Shown: positions 17,639 to 26,489 of the stretch, piece by piece | Numbering within the stretch: position 1 is the first letter of the stretch | How the letters are laid out: the number at the start of each line of letters is the position of its first letter | Source: an uncultured Bacilli bacterium | Lineage (GTDB): Bacteria > Bacillota_I > Bacilli_A > RF39 > UBA660 | NCBI GenBank assembly: GCA_934167825.1 | Contig: CAKPLY010000002.1 | Coordinates: forward strand, 1 to 64,000 | Length of the DNA stretch: 64,000 nt | Reading direction: 5' to 3' | Position numbers and translations under genes: made by a program | Notes under the pieces: generated by a model | Told to the model about the DNA's origin: nothing | Databases searched by the model: none | The model's input: only the letters and a program-made list of their open reading frames with translations

Positions 17639-17714
17639 TGGCGGTTCCGACGGGACTTGAACCCGCGATCTTCTGCGTGACAGGCAGACGTGATAACCAC
17701 TACACCACGGAACC
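17639..17714 (-). tRNA. tRNA-Asp (GTC)
   Basis: 76 nt with encoded CCA. Acceptor arms GGTTCCG/CGGAACC, anticodon loop CTGTCAC giving GTC, and TpsiC arm GGGTTCAAGTCCC. Confidence 0.96.
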
Positions 17715-17715
17715 A

Positions 17716-17792
<77 letters not shown>

Positions 17793-17811
17793 ATAAACTT
17801 ATAAATCTTAA

Positions 17812-17904
17812 TGGCGGAGGAAAAGGGATTCGAACCCCTGCGTCACTTTCGTGGCCTCCCGGTTTTCAAGACCGGTCCCTTCAACCAGACTTGGGTATTC
17901 CTCC
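17812..17904 (-). tRNA. tRNA-Ser (TGA)
   Basis: 93 nt class II tRNA with long variable arm and encoded CCA. Acceptor GGAGGAA/TTCCTCC with G discriminator; anticodon loop CTTGAAA giving TGA. Confidence 0.95.
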
Positions 17905-17911
17905 AAAAAGA

Positions 17912-18000
17912 TGGTGCCTAAGGTCGGACTTGAACCGACACGAGGGTTGAATCTCGCAGGATTTTAAGTCCTGTGCGTCTACCTATTCCGCCACTCAGGC
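17912..18000 (-). tRNA. tRNA-Leu (TAA)
   Basis: 89 nt class II tRNA with variable arm and encoded CCA. Acceptor GCCTGAG/CTTAGGC; anticodon loop CTTAAAA giving TAA. First gene of the cluster, about 38 bp from the -10 box. Confidence 0.95.
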
Positions 18001-18037
18001 ATCTTTTTATCAACCTATTTTTGCTGTTGACTAATTC

Positions 18038-18066
18038 ATTATATAACATTTTTTTTCATTTGACAA
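18038..18066 (-). promoter_or_regulatory. promoter of the five-tRNA cluster
   Basis: On the minus strand, -35 TTGTCA (18061-18066) and -10 TATAAT (18038-18043) with a 17-bp spacer, directly upstream of tRNA-Leu. Confidence 0.75.
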
Positions 18067-18136
18067 CCCTATTTTTTGTTTTTTTATTAGTTTTTTTAAT
18101 TTTTTATAATTTTTTTAGTTTTTTTTGAGAAAAATA

Positions 18137-18165
18137 TTGAAAAAATTACTAATTTATTATATACT
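18137..18165 (+). promoter_or_regulatory. tRNA-Arg promoter
   Basis: -35 TTGAAA (18137-18142) and -10 TATACT (18160-18165) with a 17-bp spacer, 18 bp before the tRNA 5' end. Divergent from the tRNA cluster promoter. Confidence 0.7.
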
Positions 18166-18183
18166 ATCTATTGTTATGAAAAA

Positions 18184-18260
18184 GCGCCCATAGCTCAATT
18201 GGATAGAGCGTTTGGCTACGGACCAAAAGGTTTGGGGTTCGAATCCCTATGGGCGCGCCA
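18184..18260 (+). tRNA. tRNA-Arg (ACG)
   Basis: 77 nt with encoded CCA. Acceptor GCGCCCA/TGGGCGC; anticodon loop CTACGGA giving ACG (the A is normally edited to inosine). A T run follows immediately. Confidence 0.96.
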
Positions 18261-18290
18261 TTTTTTTGAATATTATAGTTACTTGTGTAG

Positions 18291-19280
18291 CTATTTTTTT
18301 ATTGCCTTTTTCATTTCGTTATATAATGTTTTATCATCAGTATCTTCTAGAATTTTAAAATTTACGTTATTGCTACTGTCTACTAATGGTATTTGTTCTA
18401 TCTCCCCATACTTGTTTATTATTTCCATATACCCGTCTTCTATACCAAGAGACAAAATGTATTTTGATATTAACGCACTTTCTAATATATTGTTTGTGTT
18501 ATTATATAATACCTTGTAGAATTTATTTTCGTAATTGTCTCTTATTGCGTTTACAACCATTATTATGTGTTTACAAAAAAATTTGCATGGACATGTACAA
18601 TAAAATGCTGTTTCATTTTTTTCCTTATTATATTCTATTACTATTAGATATTTATTTATGCCATTTATTACTGCAAAATATTTATTTTCTATTTTTTCTA
18701 AAAACAACAAATCTTTTTTGTATTGTTTGCTTTCTTTTATAATTTTGTCATTTGCTAGATTTTTTAAATCACCTTTAAACAAGTCGAATTCCACTAAGTC
18801 GTTATAATCATAGTTTAGTTTTGTATTAGTAATTTCTGCATTCGTTTCATATAAGAACATTTCTAATTTTCTTGGAAGATTATTAAATATTATCACAAAT
18901 GCTTGTGTTAAATTTGATAATTTTTTTGGTATATATTTGTTTAGTTCATAATGATAAATATTGTTTAGATATGCATTTATTATTATTTTATTTTTTTCTT
19001 TTATGTTTATATATTCATATACTTCTTGCTTTTCAATTTCAGTACATATTTTATCTACCTCTTCATACGAGATATTTTCTATGTTGAGATATTTTTCTAT
19101 TTTCCTATCTTTGATTAAATCTAAATCAACCCAATATAACTTACAACGTTTTTCTTTCTTTTTATAATCTATGCGTATATAAATATTATATGTTTCATAA
19201 TTTAGTAGTGCTATATCTAACACAATACTACTACTTTTTAGGTAACTGTTTATTAATTTTATTTTGTTATCATTAGTCAT
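18291..19280 (-). CDS. SWIM zinc-finger protein of unknown function
   Basis: 329 residues. The only recognisable feature is a SWIM-type zinc finger at about residue 230, YCTCPCKFFCKHIIMVV (CxC...CxH). SWIM fingers bind DNA or proteins and occur in SWI2/SNF2-associated proteins and transposases. The rest is Lys/Asn/Ile-rich without a known motif, and no helicase gene is adjacent. A GAGGTGA ribosome binding site supports ATG 19280. Own transcription unit between tRNA-Arg and hsp20. Confidence 0.7.
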   Translation of the reverse strand: MTNDNKIKLINSYLKSSSIVLDIALLNYETYNIYIRIDYKKKEKRCKLYWVDLDLIKDRKIEKYLNIENISYEEVDKICTEIEKQEVYEYINIKEKNKIIINAYLNNIYHYELNKYIPKKLSNLTQAFVIIFNNLPRKLEMFLYETNAEITNTKLNYDYNDLVEFDLFKGDLKNLANDKIIKESKQYKKDLLFLEKIENKYFAVINGINKYLIVIEYNKEKNETAFYCTCPCKFFCKHIIMVVNAIRDNYENKFYKVLYNNTNNILESALISKYILSLGIEDGYMEIINKYGEIEQIPLVDSSNNVNFKILEDTDDKTLYNEMKKAIKK

Positions 19281-19375
19281 ATCTTCACCTCAGTACAAAT
19301 ATTATACAATATATTAGAAAAAAAAGAAACAATCTTTTAAGGTTATTTCTTCTTACTATGCTTACTTTTTTAACT

Positions 19376-19765
19376 TTATTTGATTTCAATGTATTTTTTA
19401 TTGGTTTCTGCTTCTTTTTTTGGAATTACTACTGTTAGAGTTCCATTTTCAAATGAAGCTTCAATTTTGTCTTCATCAAGATCTCCAACATAGAATGATC
19501 TTTGTATTTTTCCATATGATCTTTCTTTCCTAATGTAATTCTTTTCTTTTACATCTTCTTCCATTTTTTTATGTGCAGTTATATTTAAATAACCGTTTTT
19601 TACTTCTAGTGAAATATCTTTTTTGTTATATCCGGGAACGTCCATTTCTATATGATATTTACCACCTTTTTCATAGATATCACATTTCATACTTTCACTT
19701 TCTCTAGTATTAATAAAGTTATCAAATAAGTCATCTAAATAAAATTTTCTTGGGATTAAATCCAT
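19376..19765 (-). CDS. small heat shock protein (Hsp20 / alpha-crystallin family)
   Basis: 129 residues, a single alpha-crystallin domain (about 25-120). Visible: DIYEKGGKYHIEMDVPGYNK, the KDISLEVKNGYLNI strand, RSFYVGDLDEDKIEASFENG and C-terminal LTVVIPKKE. It is an ATP-independent holdase chaperone. ATG 19765 has an AAGGAAG ribosome binding site. Divergent from htpG, sharing a regulatory region with two CIRCE-like elements. Confidence 0.93.
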   Translation of the reverse strand: MDLIPRKFYLDDLFDNFINTRESESMKCDIYEKGGKYHIEMDVPGYNKKDISLEVKNGYLNITAHKKMEEDVKEKNYIRKERSYGKIQRSFYVGDLDEDKIEASFENGTLTVVIPKKEAETNKKYIEIK

Positions 19766-19799
19766 ATATCTTCATCTTCCTTTCTTACTTACAAATACC

Positions 19800-19827
19800 A
19801 TTATAGCACTTTTTTAGCAATTGTCAA
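19800..19827 (-). promoter_or_regulatory. hsp20 promoter
   Basis: On the minus strand, -35 TTGACA (19822-19827) and -10 TATAAT (19800-19805) with a 16-bp spacer. The -35 and spacer lie inside the first CIRCE-like element, so a repressor bound there would block RNA polymerase. Confidence 0.75.
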
Positions 19828-19840
19828 TACTTTTTGCTAA
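19814..19840. promoter_or_regulatory. CIRCE-like inverted repeat 1 (candidate HrcA-type operator)
   Basis: TTAGCA (19814-19819), 15 bp, TGCTAA (19835-19840); total 27 bp. Canonical CIRCE is TTAGCACTC-N9-GAGTGCTAA, also 27 bp with TTAGCA and TGCTAA 15 bp apart. The inner triplets (CTC/GAG) are not kept here. It covers the hsp20 -35 region. Confidence 0.6.
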
Positions 19841-19844
19841 AAAT

Positions 19845-19871
19845 TTAGCATTTTCTCTTGACTATTGCTAA
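19845..19871. promoter_or_regulatory. CIRCE-like inverted repeat 2 (candidate HrcA-type operator)
   Basis: TTAGCA (19845-19850), 15 bp, TGCTAA (19866-19871), the same 27-bp geometry as repeat 1 and 4 bp away from it. It covers the -35 and spacer of the htpG promoter. The two inner half-sites together also form TGCTAAA-AA-TTTAGCA. Confidence 0.6.
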
Positions 19872-19885
19872 AATGATAGTATAAT
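19858..19885 (+). promoter_or_regulatory. htpG promoter
   Basis: -35 TTGACT (19858-19863) and -10 TATAAT (19880-19885) with a 16-bp spacer, mirror image of the hsp20 promoter. Overlaps CIRCE-like repeat 2. Confidence 0.75.
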
Positions 19886-19937
19886 TATAATTATGAAAGT
19901 TGAATCTTTCAATAAATGAAGGGATGATGAATATAAA

Positions 19938-21815
19938 ATGGCAAAAAAACAATTTAAAGCAGAATCAAAAAAGTTATTAGATTTAATGATTAATTCTATT
20001 TATACTAATAAGGAAATATTTTTAAGGGAACTTATTAGTAATGCGAGTGATGCAATAGATAAATTATATTATAGGTCACTTACAGATAAGGATATTAAGG
20101 TTAAACATGAAGAACTATCAATCAAAATTAGTGTTGACAAAGATAAAAGAACACTTACTATAACTGATAATGGTTGTGGTATGACAAAAGAAGAACTCGA
20201 AGATAATTTAGGTACTATTTGCAAAAGTGGTTCTGAGTTATTTAAAGAAGAAAACAAAAAGAAAAAAGACATTAATATTATAGGACAATTTGGTGTTGGT
20301 TTTTATTCTTCATTTATGGTAAGTGATGAAGTAATTGTTGAAAGTAAAAGTATTGATAGCGATGAAGCATACACTTGGAAATCATCAGGTGTTGATGGAT
20401 ACTCTATTGAAAAAACAAATAAGGCTGATTATGGTACATCAATTACTTTAAAATTTAAAGAGAACACTGAAGATGAAGAATATTCTAAATATTTGGAAGA
20501 GTATACAATTAAATCATTAGTAAAGAAGTATTCTGACTATATAACTTATCCAATAAAGATGAATGTAACTCATAAACATTTAAAAGAAGGAAGCAAAGAT
20601 GAATATGAAGAGCATACAGAAATAGAAACTTTAAATAGTTTGATTCCTATTTGGAAAAAAAAGAAAAATGATGTTTCTTTAGAAGAATATGAAAATTTCT
20701 ATATGGAGAAGTTTTCAGATTATGAAAAGCCTGAAGATATCATACATATTAATGCTGAGGGATTAGTTACTTATGATGGAATATTATTTATTCCTAGTCA
20801 CACTCCATTTGATTATTATTCAAAAGAATATGTTAAGGGATTACAACTATACTCTAATGGCGTTCTTATTATGGATAAATGTGGTGACTTATTACCGGAT
20901 TATTTTAGTTTTGTAAAGGGTGTTATTGATAGTCCTGATTTAAAGTTAAATATATCACGAGAAGTTTTACAACAAAATAGAATTTTAAAAACTATTGGTA
21001 AAAATATTGAGAGCAAAATTAAGAAAGAGTTAGAAAATTTAAGAGATAATAACAGAGAAAAATATGAGAAGATATTTAAAAACTTTGGTATTCAATTAAA
21101 GTACGGAGTTTATAATAATTTTGGTATGGATAAAGATAAACTACAAGATTTACTACTATTTTACTCTTCAAAAGAAAAGAAAATGGTTACTTTAAAAGAA
21201 TATGTATCAAGAATGAATAACGAACAAACTAATATATATTATGCTTGTGGAGAGTCAATTGATAAGATTGATATGTTACCTCAAGTTGAAGTATTTAAAG
21301 ATAAAGATATTGAAGTTTTATATTTGACTGAATATGTTGATGAATTTACTATGCAATCTCTTATGGAATATGACTCTAAAAAAATCGTTAGTGTGTCAAG
21401 TGAAAATACTGATTTAAGCAGCAAAGAGGATAAGGAAAAACTTGAAAAAGAAAATGAAGAATATAAAGATATGTTTGCTATTATGAAGGAAGCAGTTAGT
21501 GATGTAAAAGATATTAAGTTTACTAACAGATTAAATAAACATCCTGTATGTCTAACTAATGAAGGTGTTATTTCTACTGGAATGGAGAAAACACTTAATG
21601 CTATAAGCAATGAAAAGGTTACAGCAGACTTAGTACTTGAAATAAATGAGAATCATGCTATTAGCAAAAAACTTAAAGATTTATATAATAGTGATAAAGA
21701 TGAATTAAAAGAATATGCTAAGATACTTTATGCAGAAGCAAGATTAATTGAAGGTTTATCTATTGAAAATCCTACTGAAATAAGCAATTTAATATGTAAT
21801 TATATTTCTAAGTAA
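19938..21815 (+). CDS. htpG: chaperone protein HtpG (bacterial Hsp90)
   Basis: 625 residues, full length. The GHKL ATPase domain (1-215) shows LRELISNASDAIDKL, DNGCGMTKEEL and GQFGVGFYSSFMVSD; the middle domain (about 225-495) has the conserved SREVLQQNRILKTIG; the C-terminal dimerisation domain follows. It is an ATP-dependent chaperone dimer. GAAGGGATG lies somewhat far (about 12-14 nt) from ATG 19938; nearer ATGs are out of frame. Divergently paired with hsp20 under shared operators, indicating a heat-shock module. Confidence 0.97.
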   Translation: MAKKQFKAESKKLLDLMINSIYTNKEIFLRELISNASDAIDKLYYRSLTDKDIKVKHEELSIKISVDKDKRTLTITDNGCGMTKEELEDNLGTICKSGSELFKEENKKKKDINIIGQFGVGFYSSFMVSDEVIVESKSIDSDEAYTWKSSGVDGYSIEKTNKADYGTSITLKFKENTEDEEYSKYLEEYTIKSLVKKYSDYITYPIKMNVTHKHLKEGSKDEYEEHTEIETLNSLIPIWKKKKNDVSLEEYENFYMEKFSDYEKPEDIIHINAEGLVTYDGILFIPSHTPFDYYSKEYVKGLQLYSNGVLIMDKCGDLLPDYFSFVKGVIDSPDLKLNISREVLQQNRILKTIGKNIESKIKKELENLRDNNREKYEKIFKNFGIQLKYGVYNNFGMDKDKLQDLLLFYSSKEKKMVTLKEYVSRMNNEQTNIYYACGESIDKIDMLPQVEVFKDKDIEVLYLTEYVDEFTMQSLMEYDSKKIVSVSSENTDLSSKEDKEKLEKENEEYKDMFAIMKEAVSDVKDIKFTNRLNKHPVCLTNEGVISTGMEKTLNAISNEKVTADLVLEINENHAISKKLKDLYNSDKDELKEYAKILYAEARLIEGLSIENPTEISNLICNYISK

Positions 21816-21845
21816 TAATCAATTGTTAATAGATAATGATGTAGA

Positions 21846-21899
21846 GAAAAAAATCAAGATTTAGATGAAATAATGTTCATTTTAATTCTTGATTTTTTA
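21846..21899. terminator. bidirectional terminator between htpG and phosphoketolase
   Basis: AAATCAAGA (21851-21859) pairs with TCTTGATTT (21887-21895), flanked by A and T runs on both sides, between convergent genes. Confidence 0.7.
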
Positions 21900-21923
21900 T
21901 TATGCATTCTCTTATATATACAA

Positions 21924-24260
21924 TTACCAATGCCAATTTAATATATCTGGCATATCTTTTCCATATTCTTTTATGTAATTATTATGTTCAATTATTTTAT
22001 TGTTGCAATATTCTATCGCATTTGCTCTAGTATCTCCAAGAAAATTTAAATATTTAAGTGCATCTTTAGTTAGACTATATCTGTCTATTTTGTTTTGTAC
22101 TCTCATATCAAAAGGTGTTGTTATCGTTCCTTCCTCAAGATAACCATGAACATGTAGATTTTTATTTTTCCTATTATAAGTAAGTTGGTGAATTAGATTT
22201 GGATATCCATGAAACGCAAAAATTATTGGTTTATTTTTAGTAAATAAATTATCATATTCAAAATCAGTTAATCCATGTGGGTGTTTTTCATTTGATTCTA
22301 ACTTCATTAAATCCACAACATTTACTACTCTTATTCTAAGTCCTGGATAGAATTTTTTTAGGATAGTTACTGCTGCCAAGGTTTCAAGTGTTGGTGTATC
22401 TCCGCAACATGCCATAACTATATCCGGTTCTACTCCATCATCACTACTTGCAAATTTCCATATTCCAATTCCTTTTGTGCAATGTTTTACTGCTTCATCC
22501 ATTGTCAACCATTGATATCTTGGATGTTTCGAAGCAATTATTACATTTATATAGTTCTTACTTCTTACACAATGATCAAAACATGAAAGCAAACAATTTG
22601 CATCTGGTGGTAGATATGCTCTTACTATATCTGCCTTTTTTGTTACTATATGATTTAAAAATCCTGGATCTTGATGCGTGTATCCGTTATGATCTTGTTG
22701 CCATATATGAGATGATAAAATATAATTTAAAGATGATACTTCTTTTCTCCATGATAATTCTTTGGTAACTTTTAACCATTTTGCATGTTGACTTGTCATG
22801 GAATCTACTATTCTTATAAATGCTTCATAACTATTAAATATTCCGTGTCTTCCTGTTAATATGTAACCTTCTAACATTCCTTCACATAAATGTTCTGACA
22901 AAACAGAATCTATTACTCTTCCTTCATGTGAAATTGATTCATCATTTCTGTAAATATTAGCATTAAATTGCCTGTCTGTTTTTTCAAATACTGGCGTTAA
23001 TCTATTACTTTTTGTTTCATCTGGTCCAAAAACTCTAAAGTTAGTTCTATTTAAGTCTATTATATCTCTTAAAAATTTACCTAACTCTTCCATATCTTGT
23101 TTCTTTATAGTACCTGGTTTATCAAAATTTACTTTATATTTTGTAAAATCAGGAATTACCAAATCTCTTAACAATAAACCTCCGTTAGCAACTGGATTAC
23201 TTGACATTCTTCTTGTTCCTATTGGTGATAGTTCTTGTAGTTCCTTTTTTAAAGTTCCAAATTCATCAAATAATTCTTCGGGGTGATAACTTCTTAACCA
23301 TTTTTCTAATTCTTTTAAATTATTTTCGTGTTCTTTATTTACTACAATAGGTATTTGATGTGCATTTGATGTTCCCTCAATTTGTTTTCCATCTACAAAT
23401 TGTGGACCAGTCCATCCTTTTTTTGTTCTTAATATTATCATTGGATATATTGGTCTTTCATCAGTTTGACTTTTTTGTATAATCTTAATTTCTTTTATTA
23501 CTTCGTCCATAACTTTTGCCATATTTTGGTGCATTTCTTCGGTAGAGGCTATATCAACATGATATGGTTTATATCCGTATCCTTTGAATAAATTATCTAG
23601 TTCCTCATCACTTATTCTCGCTAACAACGTTGGATTTGCTATTTTGTATCCATTCAAGTGTAATATAGGTAAAACTATTCCATCTGTTTTATGATTTATT
23701 ATTTTATTTAAATGCCATGATGCTGCTAAGGGACCAGTTTCTGCTTCACCATCTCCTACGACGCACGCAACTATAAGGTCTTTGTTATCCAACACTGCTC
23801 CATATGCGTGAGATAAAGAATAACCTAGTTCGCCACCTTCATTAATTGATCCTGGTGTTTCAGGTGCTACATGAGAGGATATACCTTTTGGAAATGAAAA
23901 TTGTTTAAAAAGTTTCTTTAATCCTTGTTCATCATAAGTTATATTTGGGTATACTTCAGTATATGTTTTTTCTAGATATGATTGTGCAACCATTGCGTTT
24001 CCACCATGTCCTGGTCCTGAAATGTAAATCATATTTAAATCATATTTTTTTATTACTCTATTTAAATGTGTATAAATAAAGTTTTGACCAGGCACTGTTC
24101 CCCAGTGGCCCACTAGGGTATTTTTTATATCTTTTAATTCTAGAGGCCTTTTTAATAATGGATTATCTAGCAAATATAATTGACACGCTGATAGATAATT
24201 ACTTGCTCTAAAATATGCATCTATTTTATTTAATTCTTCTTTTGTTAAAGTATTGTTCAT
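21924..24260 (-). CDS. xfp: xylulose-5-phosphate / fructose-6-phosphate phosphoketolase
   Basis: 778 residues, family length (about 790). A thiamine diphosphate enzyme that splits xylulose-5-P (or fructose-6-P) with phosphate into acetyl-phosphate plus glyceraldehyde-3-P (or erythrose-4-P). Landmarks: LVGHWGTVPGQNFIYTHLNR, YISGPGHGGNAM, CVVGDGEAETGPLAASWH (TPP/Mg binding) and HQDPGFLNH. The central heterofermentative or bifid-shunt enzyme; acetyl-P would be used for ATP by acetate kinase, not present in this window. A GGAGG ribosome binding site precedes ATG 24260. Monocistronic. Confidence 0.96.
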   Translation of the reverse strand: MNNTLTKEELNKIDAYFRASNYLSACQLYLLDNPLLKRPLELKDIKNTLVGHWGTVPGQNFIYTHLNRVIKKYDLNMIYISGPGHGGNAMVAQSYLEKTYTEVYPNITYDEQGLKKLFKQFSFPKGISSHVAPETPGSINEGGELGYSLSHAYGAVLDNKDLIVACVVGDGEAETGPLAASWHLNKIINHKTDGIVLPILHLNGYKIANPTLLARISDEELDNLFKGYGYKPYHVDIASTEEMHQNMAKVMDEVIKEIKIIQKSQTDERPIYPMIILRTKKGWTGPQFVDGKQIEGTSNAHQIPIVVNKEHENNLKELEKWLRSYHPEELFDEFGTLKKELQELSPIGTRRMSSNPVANGGLLLRDLVIPDFTKYKVNFDKPGTIKKQDMEELGKFLRDIIDLNRTNFRVFGPDETKSNRLTPVFEKTDRQFNANIYRNDESISHEGRVIDSVLSEHLCEGMLEGYILTGRHGIFNSYEAFIRIVDSMTSQHAKWLKVTKELSWRKEVSSLNYILSSHIWQQDHNGYTHQDPGFLNHIVTKKADIVRAYLPPDANCLLSCFDHCVRSKNYINVIIASKHPRYQWLTMDEAVKHCTKGIGIWKFASSDDGVEPDIVMACCGDTPTLETLAAVTILKKFYPGLRIRVVNVVDLMKLESNEKHPHGLTDFEYDNLFTKNKPIIFAFHGYPNLIHQLTYNRKNKNLHVHGYLEEGTITTPFDMRVQNKIDRYSLTKDALKYLNFLGDTRANAIEYCNNKIIEHNNYIKEYGKDMPDILNWHW

Positions 24261-24294
24261 AAAATCCTCCTTTTATTCTTATATATATTATACA

Positions 24295-24331
24295 CTAAAA
24301 AAATATTAAAAGAAAGTTAATTTCAACTTTC
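24295..24331 (-). terminator. terminator of htrA
   Basis: GAAAGTT (24312-24318) pairs with AACTTTC (24325-24331). On the minus strand the hairpin is followed by TTTTAATATTTTTTT. The htrA stop codon is 4 bp away. Confidence 0.65.
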
Positions 24332-24334
24332 TAT

Positions 24335-25432
24335 TTAACTTTCTTTATTTTCAGTAAGTGTTATATCAACTGTGTTTTCTTTATTATTACGTATGTATTT
24401 AATTTTTATTGTATCTCCTGGTTCATGTTTATATAATTCGTATCTTAATTCTGCAACTGTTGATATATCCTCATCATCAATACCGATAATTATGTCTCCC
24501 TTTTCTAGTTTTGATGATGCTGGTGATCCTGCTTGTACGGCAACTACTACTACACCTTCTGTTGTATTTTTTGGAAGTGTTATTCCATATTGCCATAAGT
24601 ATGCGGTTTGTGTTACATCAACCATGGATATTCCTATAAATGGTCTTTTTAATGGTTCACCCTTTTCTAGTGATTCGGCATAATTTAATGCATCTTCGAT
24701 TGGAATAGCAAATCCCATACCTTCAACTTCATTTTCTACTAGTTTTAATGAGTTTATACCAATTACAGCGCCATTTACATTTAGTAATGGTCCACCACTG
24801 TTACCAGGATTTATGGCTGCATCTGTTTGTAAAACTTTCATATAATAATCTGATGTGTTACCTGAGAAACTTACTTCAACTAATCTATCTTTTCCTGATA
24901 ATATACCTCTTGTTACTGTTCCACTGTATTCTACACCCATTGGTGCACCAATTGTAAACACTGTGTCTCCTAATTTCATTTTTGAATTGTCGCCTATTTC
25001 GATTACAGATAGTACTTTATCTTTATCTATTGATAATACAGCAATATCACTATACGTCTCTTTTCCTAGTATTTTTGCTTCTACTGTTTCGTTGTTACTT
25101 AATACTACTTCTACTTTGTCTGCACTATCTACTACGTGATTGTTTGTCATTATATAACCAACTTTGTTATCTTTTTTGTAGACAAATCCGCTACCTGTTG
25201 ATATTTTTTGGTTATCTTTATAAGAAACAACTGTTACAACACTTGTATATGCTTTTTCTACAGATGGTGCAATACTATTTTCTGTCATTTCTATTTTACT
25301 TACATTTTCTACTATACTTTTGCTTATACTTGGAACATTGGTTATTATTAGGTATGAACCTAATGTACCGCAAATAAATGATATTACTACCGATAATATA
25401 AGTATAAGTACATTGTTTGACTTTTTATTCAT
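24335..25432 (-). CDS. htrA: HtrA/DegP-like membrane-anchored serine protease
   Basis: 365 residues. An N-terminal transmembrane anchor (about 8-30), a trypsin-like domain with catalytic His in MTNNHVVDSA, Asp in YSDIAVLSI and Ser in NPGNSGGPLL, then one PDZ domain (about 265-360, with SPASSKLEKGDIIIGID). It degrades or refolds misfolded proteins on the outer face of the membrane. The upstream Abi-family gene ends only 15 bp before its start, so the two may be co-transcribed. An AAGGAAT ribosome binding site precedes ATG 25432. Confidence 0.95.
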   Translation of the reverse strand: MNKKSNNVLILILSVVISFICGTLGSYLIITNVPSISKSIVENVSKIEMTENSIAPSVEKAYTSVVTVVSYKDNQKISTGSGFVYKKDNKVGYIMTNNHVVDSADKVEVVLSNNETVEAKILGKETYSDIAVLSIDKDKVLSVIEIGDNSKMKLGDTVFTIGAPMGVEYSGTVTRGILSGKDRLVEVSFSGNTSDYYMKVLQTDAAINPGNSGGPLLNVNGAVIGINSLKLVENEVEGMGFAIPIEDALNYAESLEKGEPLKRPFIGISMVDVTQTAYLWQYGITLPKNTTEGVVVVAVQAGSPASSKLEKGDIIIGIDDEDISTVAELRYELYKHEPGDTIKIKYIRNNKENTVDITLTENKES

Positions 25433-25447
25433 TTTTATTCCTTCTTT

Positions 25448-26374
25448 CTATAAATCTATTATATCCATATAATTTGTTGGGAATCCCATTCTATCTAATA
25501 CTTTTTCTATTGGTATAGAATCTAGTTTTCCGTCAAGTGATTCTATTTCGTAATTAACTTCTTTTAACATTGCTCTAAAGGCATCTTTTGTTAATAAAAC
25601 TTTGAAAATAATTATTACTGCGTATAGGTCGTTTTTTCCATAAATATATTCTGCATCCATTTTATCAATATTTAATTTTTCGTGATAAATTGTATCTGGT
25701 ATATATCTTTCTGTTTTGTGTTCAAAAACAATATCTTCGTGAGCACATAAATTTCTATAATTTGAAAGTATTACCAAGAAATTTTCTAATTCATCTGGAG
25801 TTGTTCCAAATATATCTGCTATTTCTAATTTATCTTCGTTCTTTAGGATAGAATATAGTTCGCAAACAATTCCAAACGATAATACTTTTACTAATACCCA
25901 TAACGGTATATATCCGTAACTTGTAACATAGTGCATTGTAGCATTATGATGCATGGTATTTATACGAATTTGACGTTTCATTTTTTCTAATATATCTTTT
26001 ACTCTTCTTTTTTTATCATGGTCACTAGTAAAGTTTTTGGGATTCAAATAATCTTTTTCTTTATATCCATATTTTTTTGATAGTTGATATGATAGAATTG
26101 ATTTTAATTGATTTTCTATTACTAATACATTTTTAAAGATAATATTTCTAAAATATCTATCAAACATAAATATTGAATATAGTTCTCTAAATGTTGAACC
26201 ACTTATGTATCTTTTTTCTTTTACAGATATCATCAGTAGGTGTCTATATCCATTTAAAAAGAAATAATTTTCTCTCAATAGTATTTCTTTTGCTTCGTCA
26301 ATATCATCAATTATTAATCCTTTTTTTTCCAAAATTTCTATTTGTTCATCTATTGTCCTAAAATCTTTTTGCAT
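25448..26374 (-). CDS. Abi_2 (AbiD/AbiF) family protein, HEPN-type RNase candidate
   Basis: 308 residues. The N-terminal block FRTIDEQIEILEKKGL with LRENYFFLNGYRHLL and the following FRELYSIFMFDRYFRNIIF match the Abi_2 family, linked to abortive phage infection (lactococcal AbiD/AbiF). The late motif NYRNLCAHEDIVFEH contains R-x4-H (RNLCAH), the catalytic signature of HEPN ribonucleases. The family is known to include anti-phage proteins; activity here is inferred. No antitoxin-like partner is adjacent; it precedes htrA by 15 bp on the same strand. A weak AAGGTG site lies before ATG 26374. Confidence 0.83.
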   Translation of the reverse strand: MQKDFRTIDEQIEILEKKGLIIDDIDEAKEILLRENYFFLNGYRHLLMISVKEKRYISGSTFRELYSIFMFDRYFRNIIFKNVLVIENQLKSILSYQLSKKYGYKEKDYLNPKNFTSDHDKKRRVKDILEKMKRQIRINTMHHNATMHYVTSYGYIPLWVLVKVLSFGIVCELYSILKNEDKLEIADIFGTTPDELENFLVILSNYRNLCAHEDIVFEHKTERYIPDTIYHEKLNIDKMDAEYIYGKNDLYAVIIIFKVLLTKDAFRAMLKEVNYEIESLDGKLDSIPIEKVLDRMGFPTNYMDIIDL

Positions 26375-26489
26375 ATATCACACACACCTTACTATAAAAG
26401 TATATCACAAAATATAAAAAAAAGATATATAAAAAAATGTTAAAACTGTGGGAAATTATGATATACTTTATAAGTAAGGAGACAATGAT

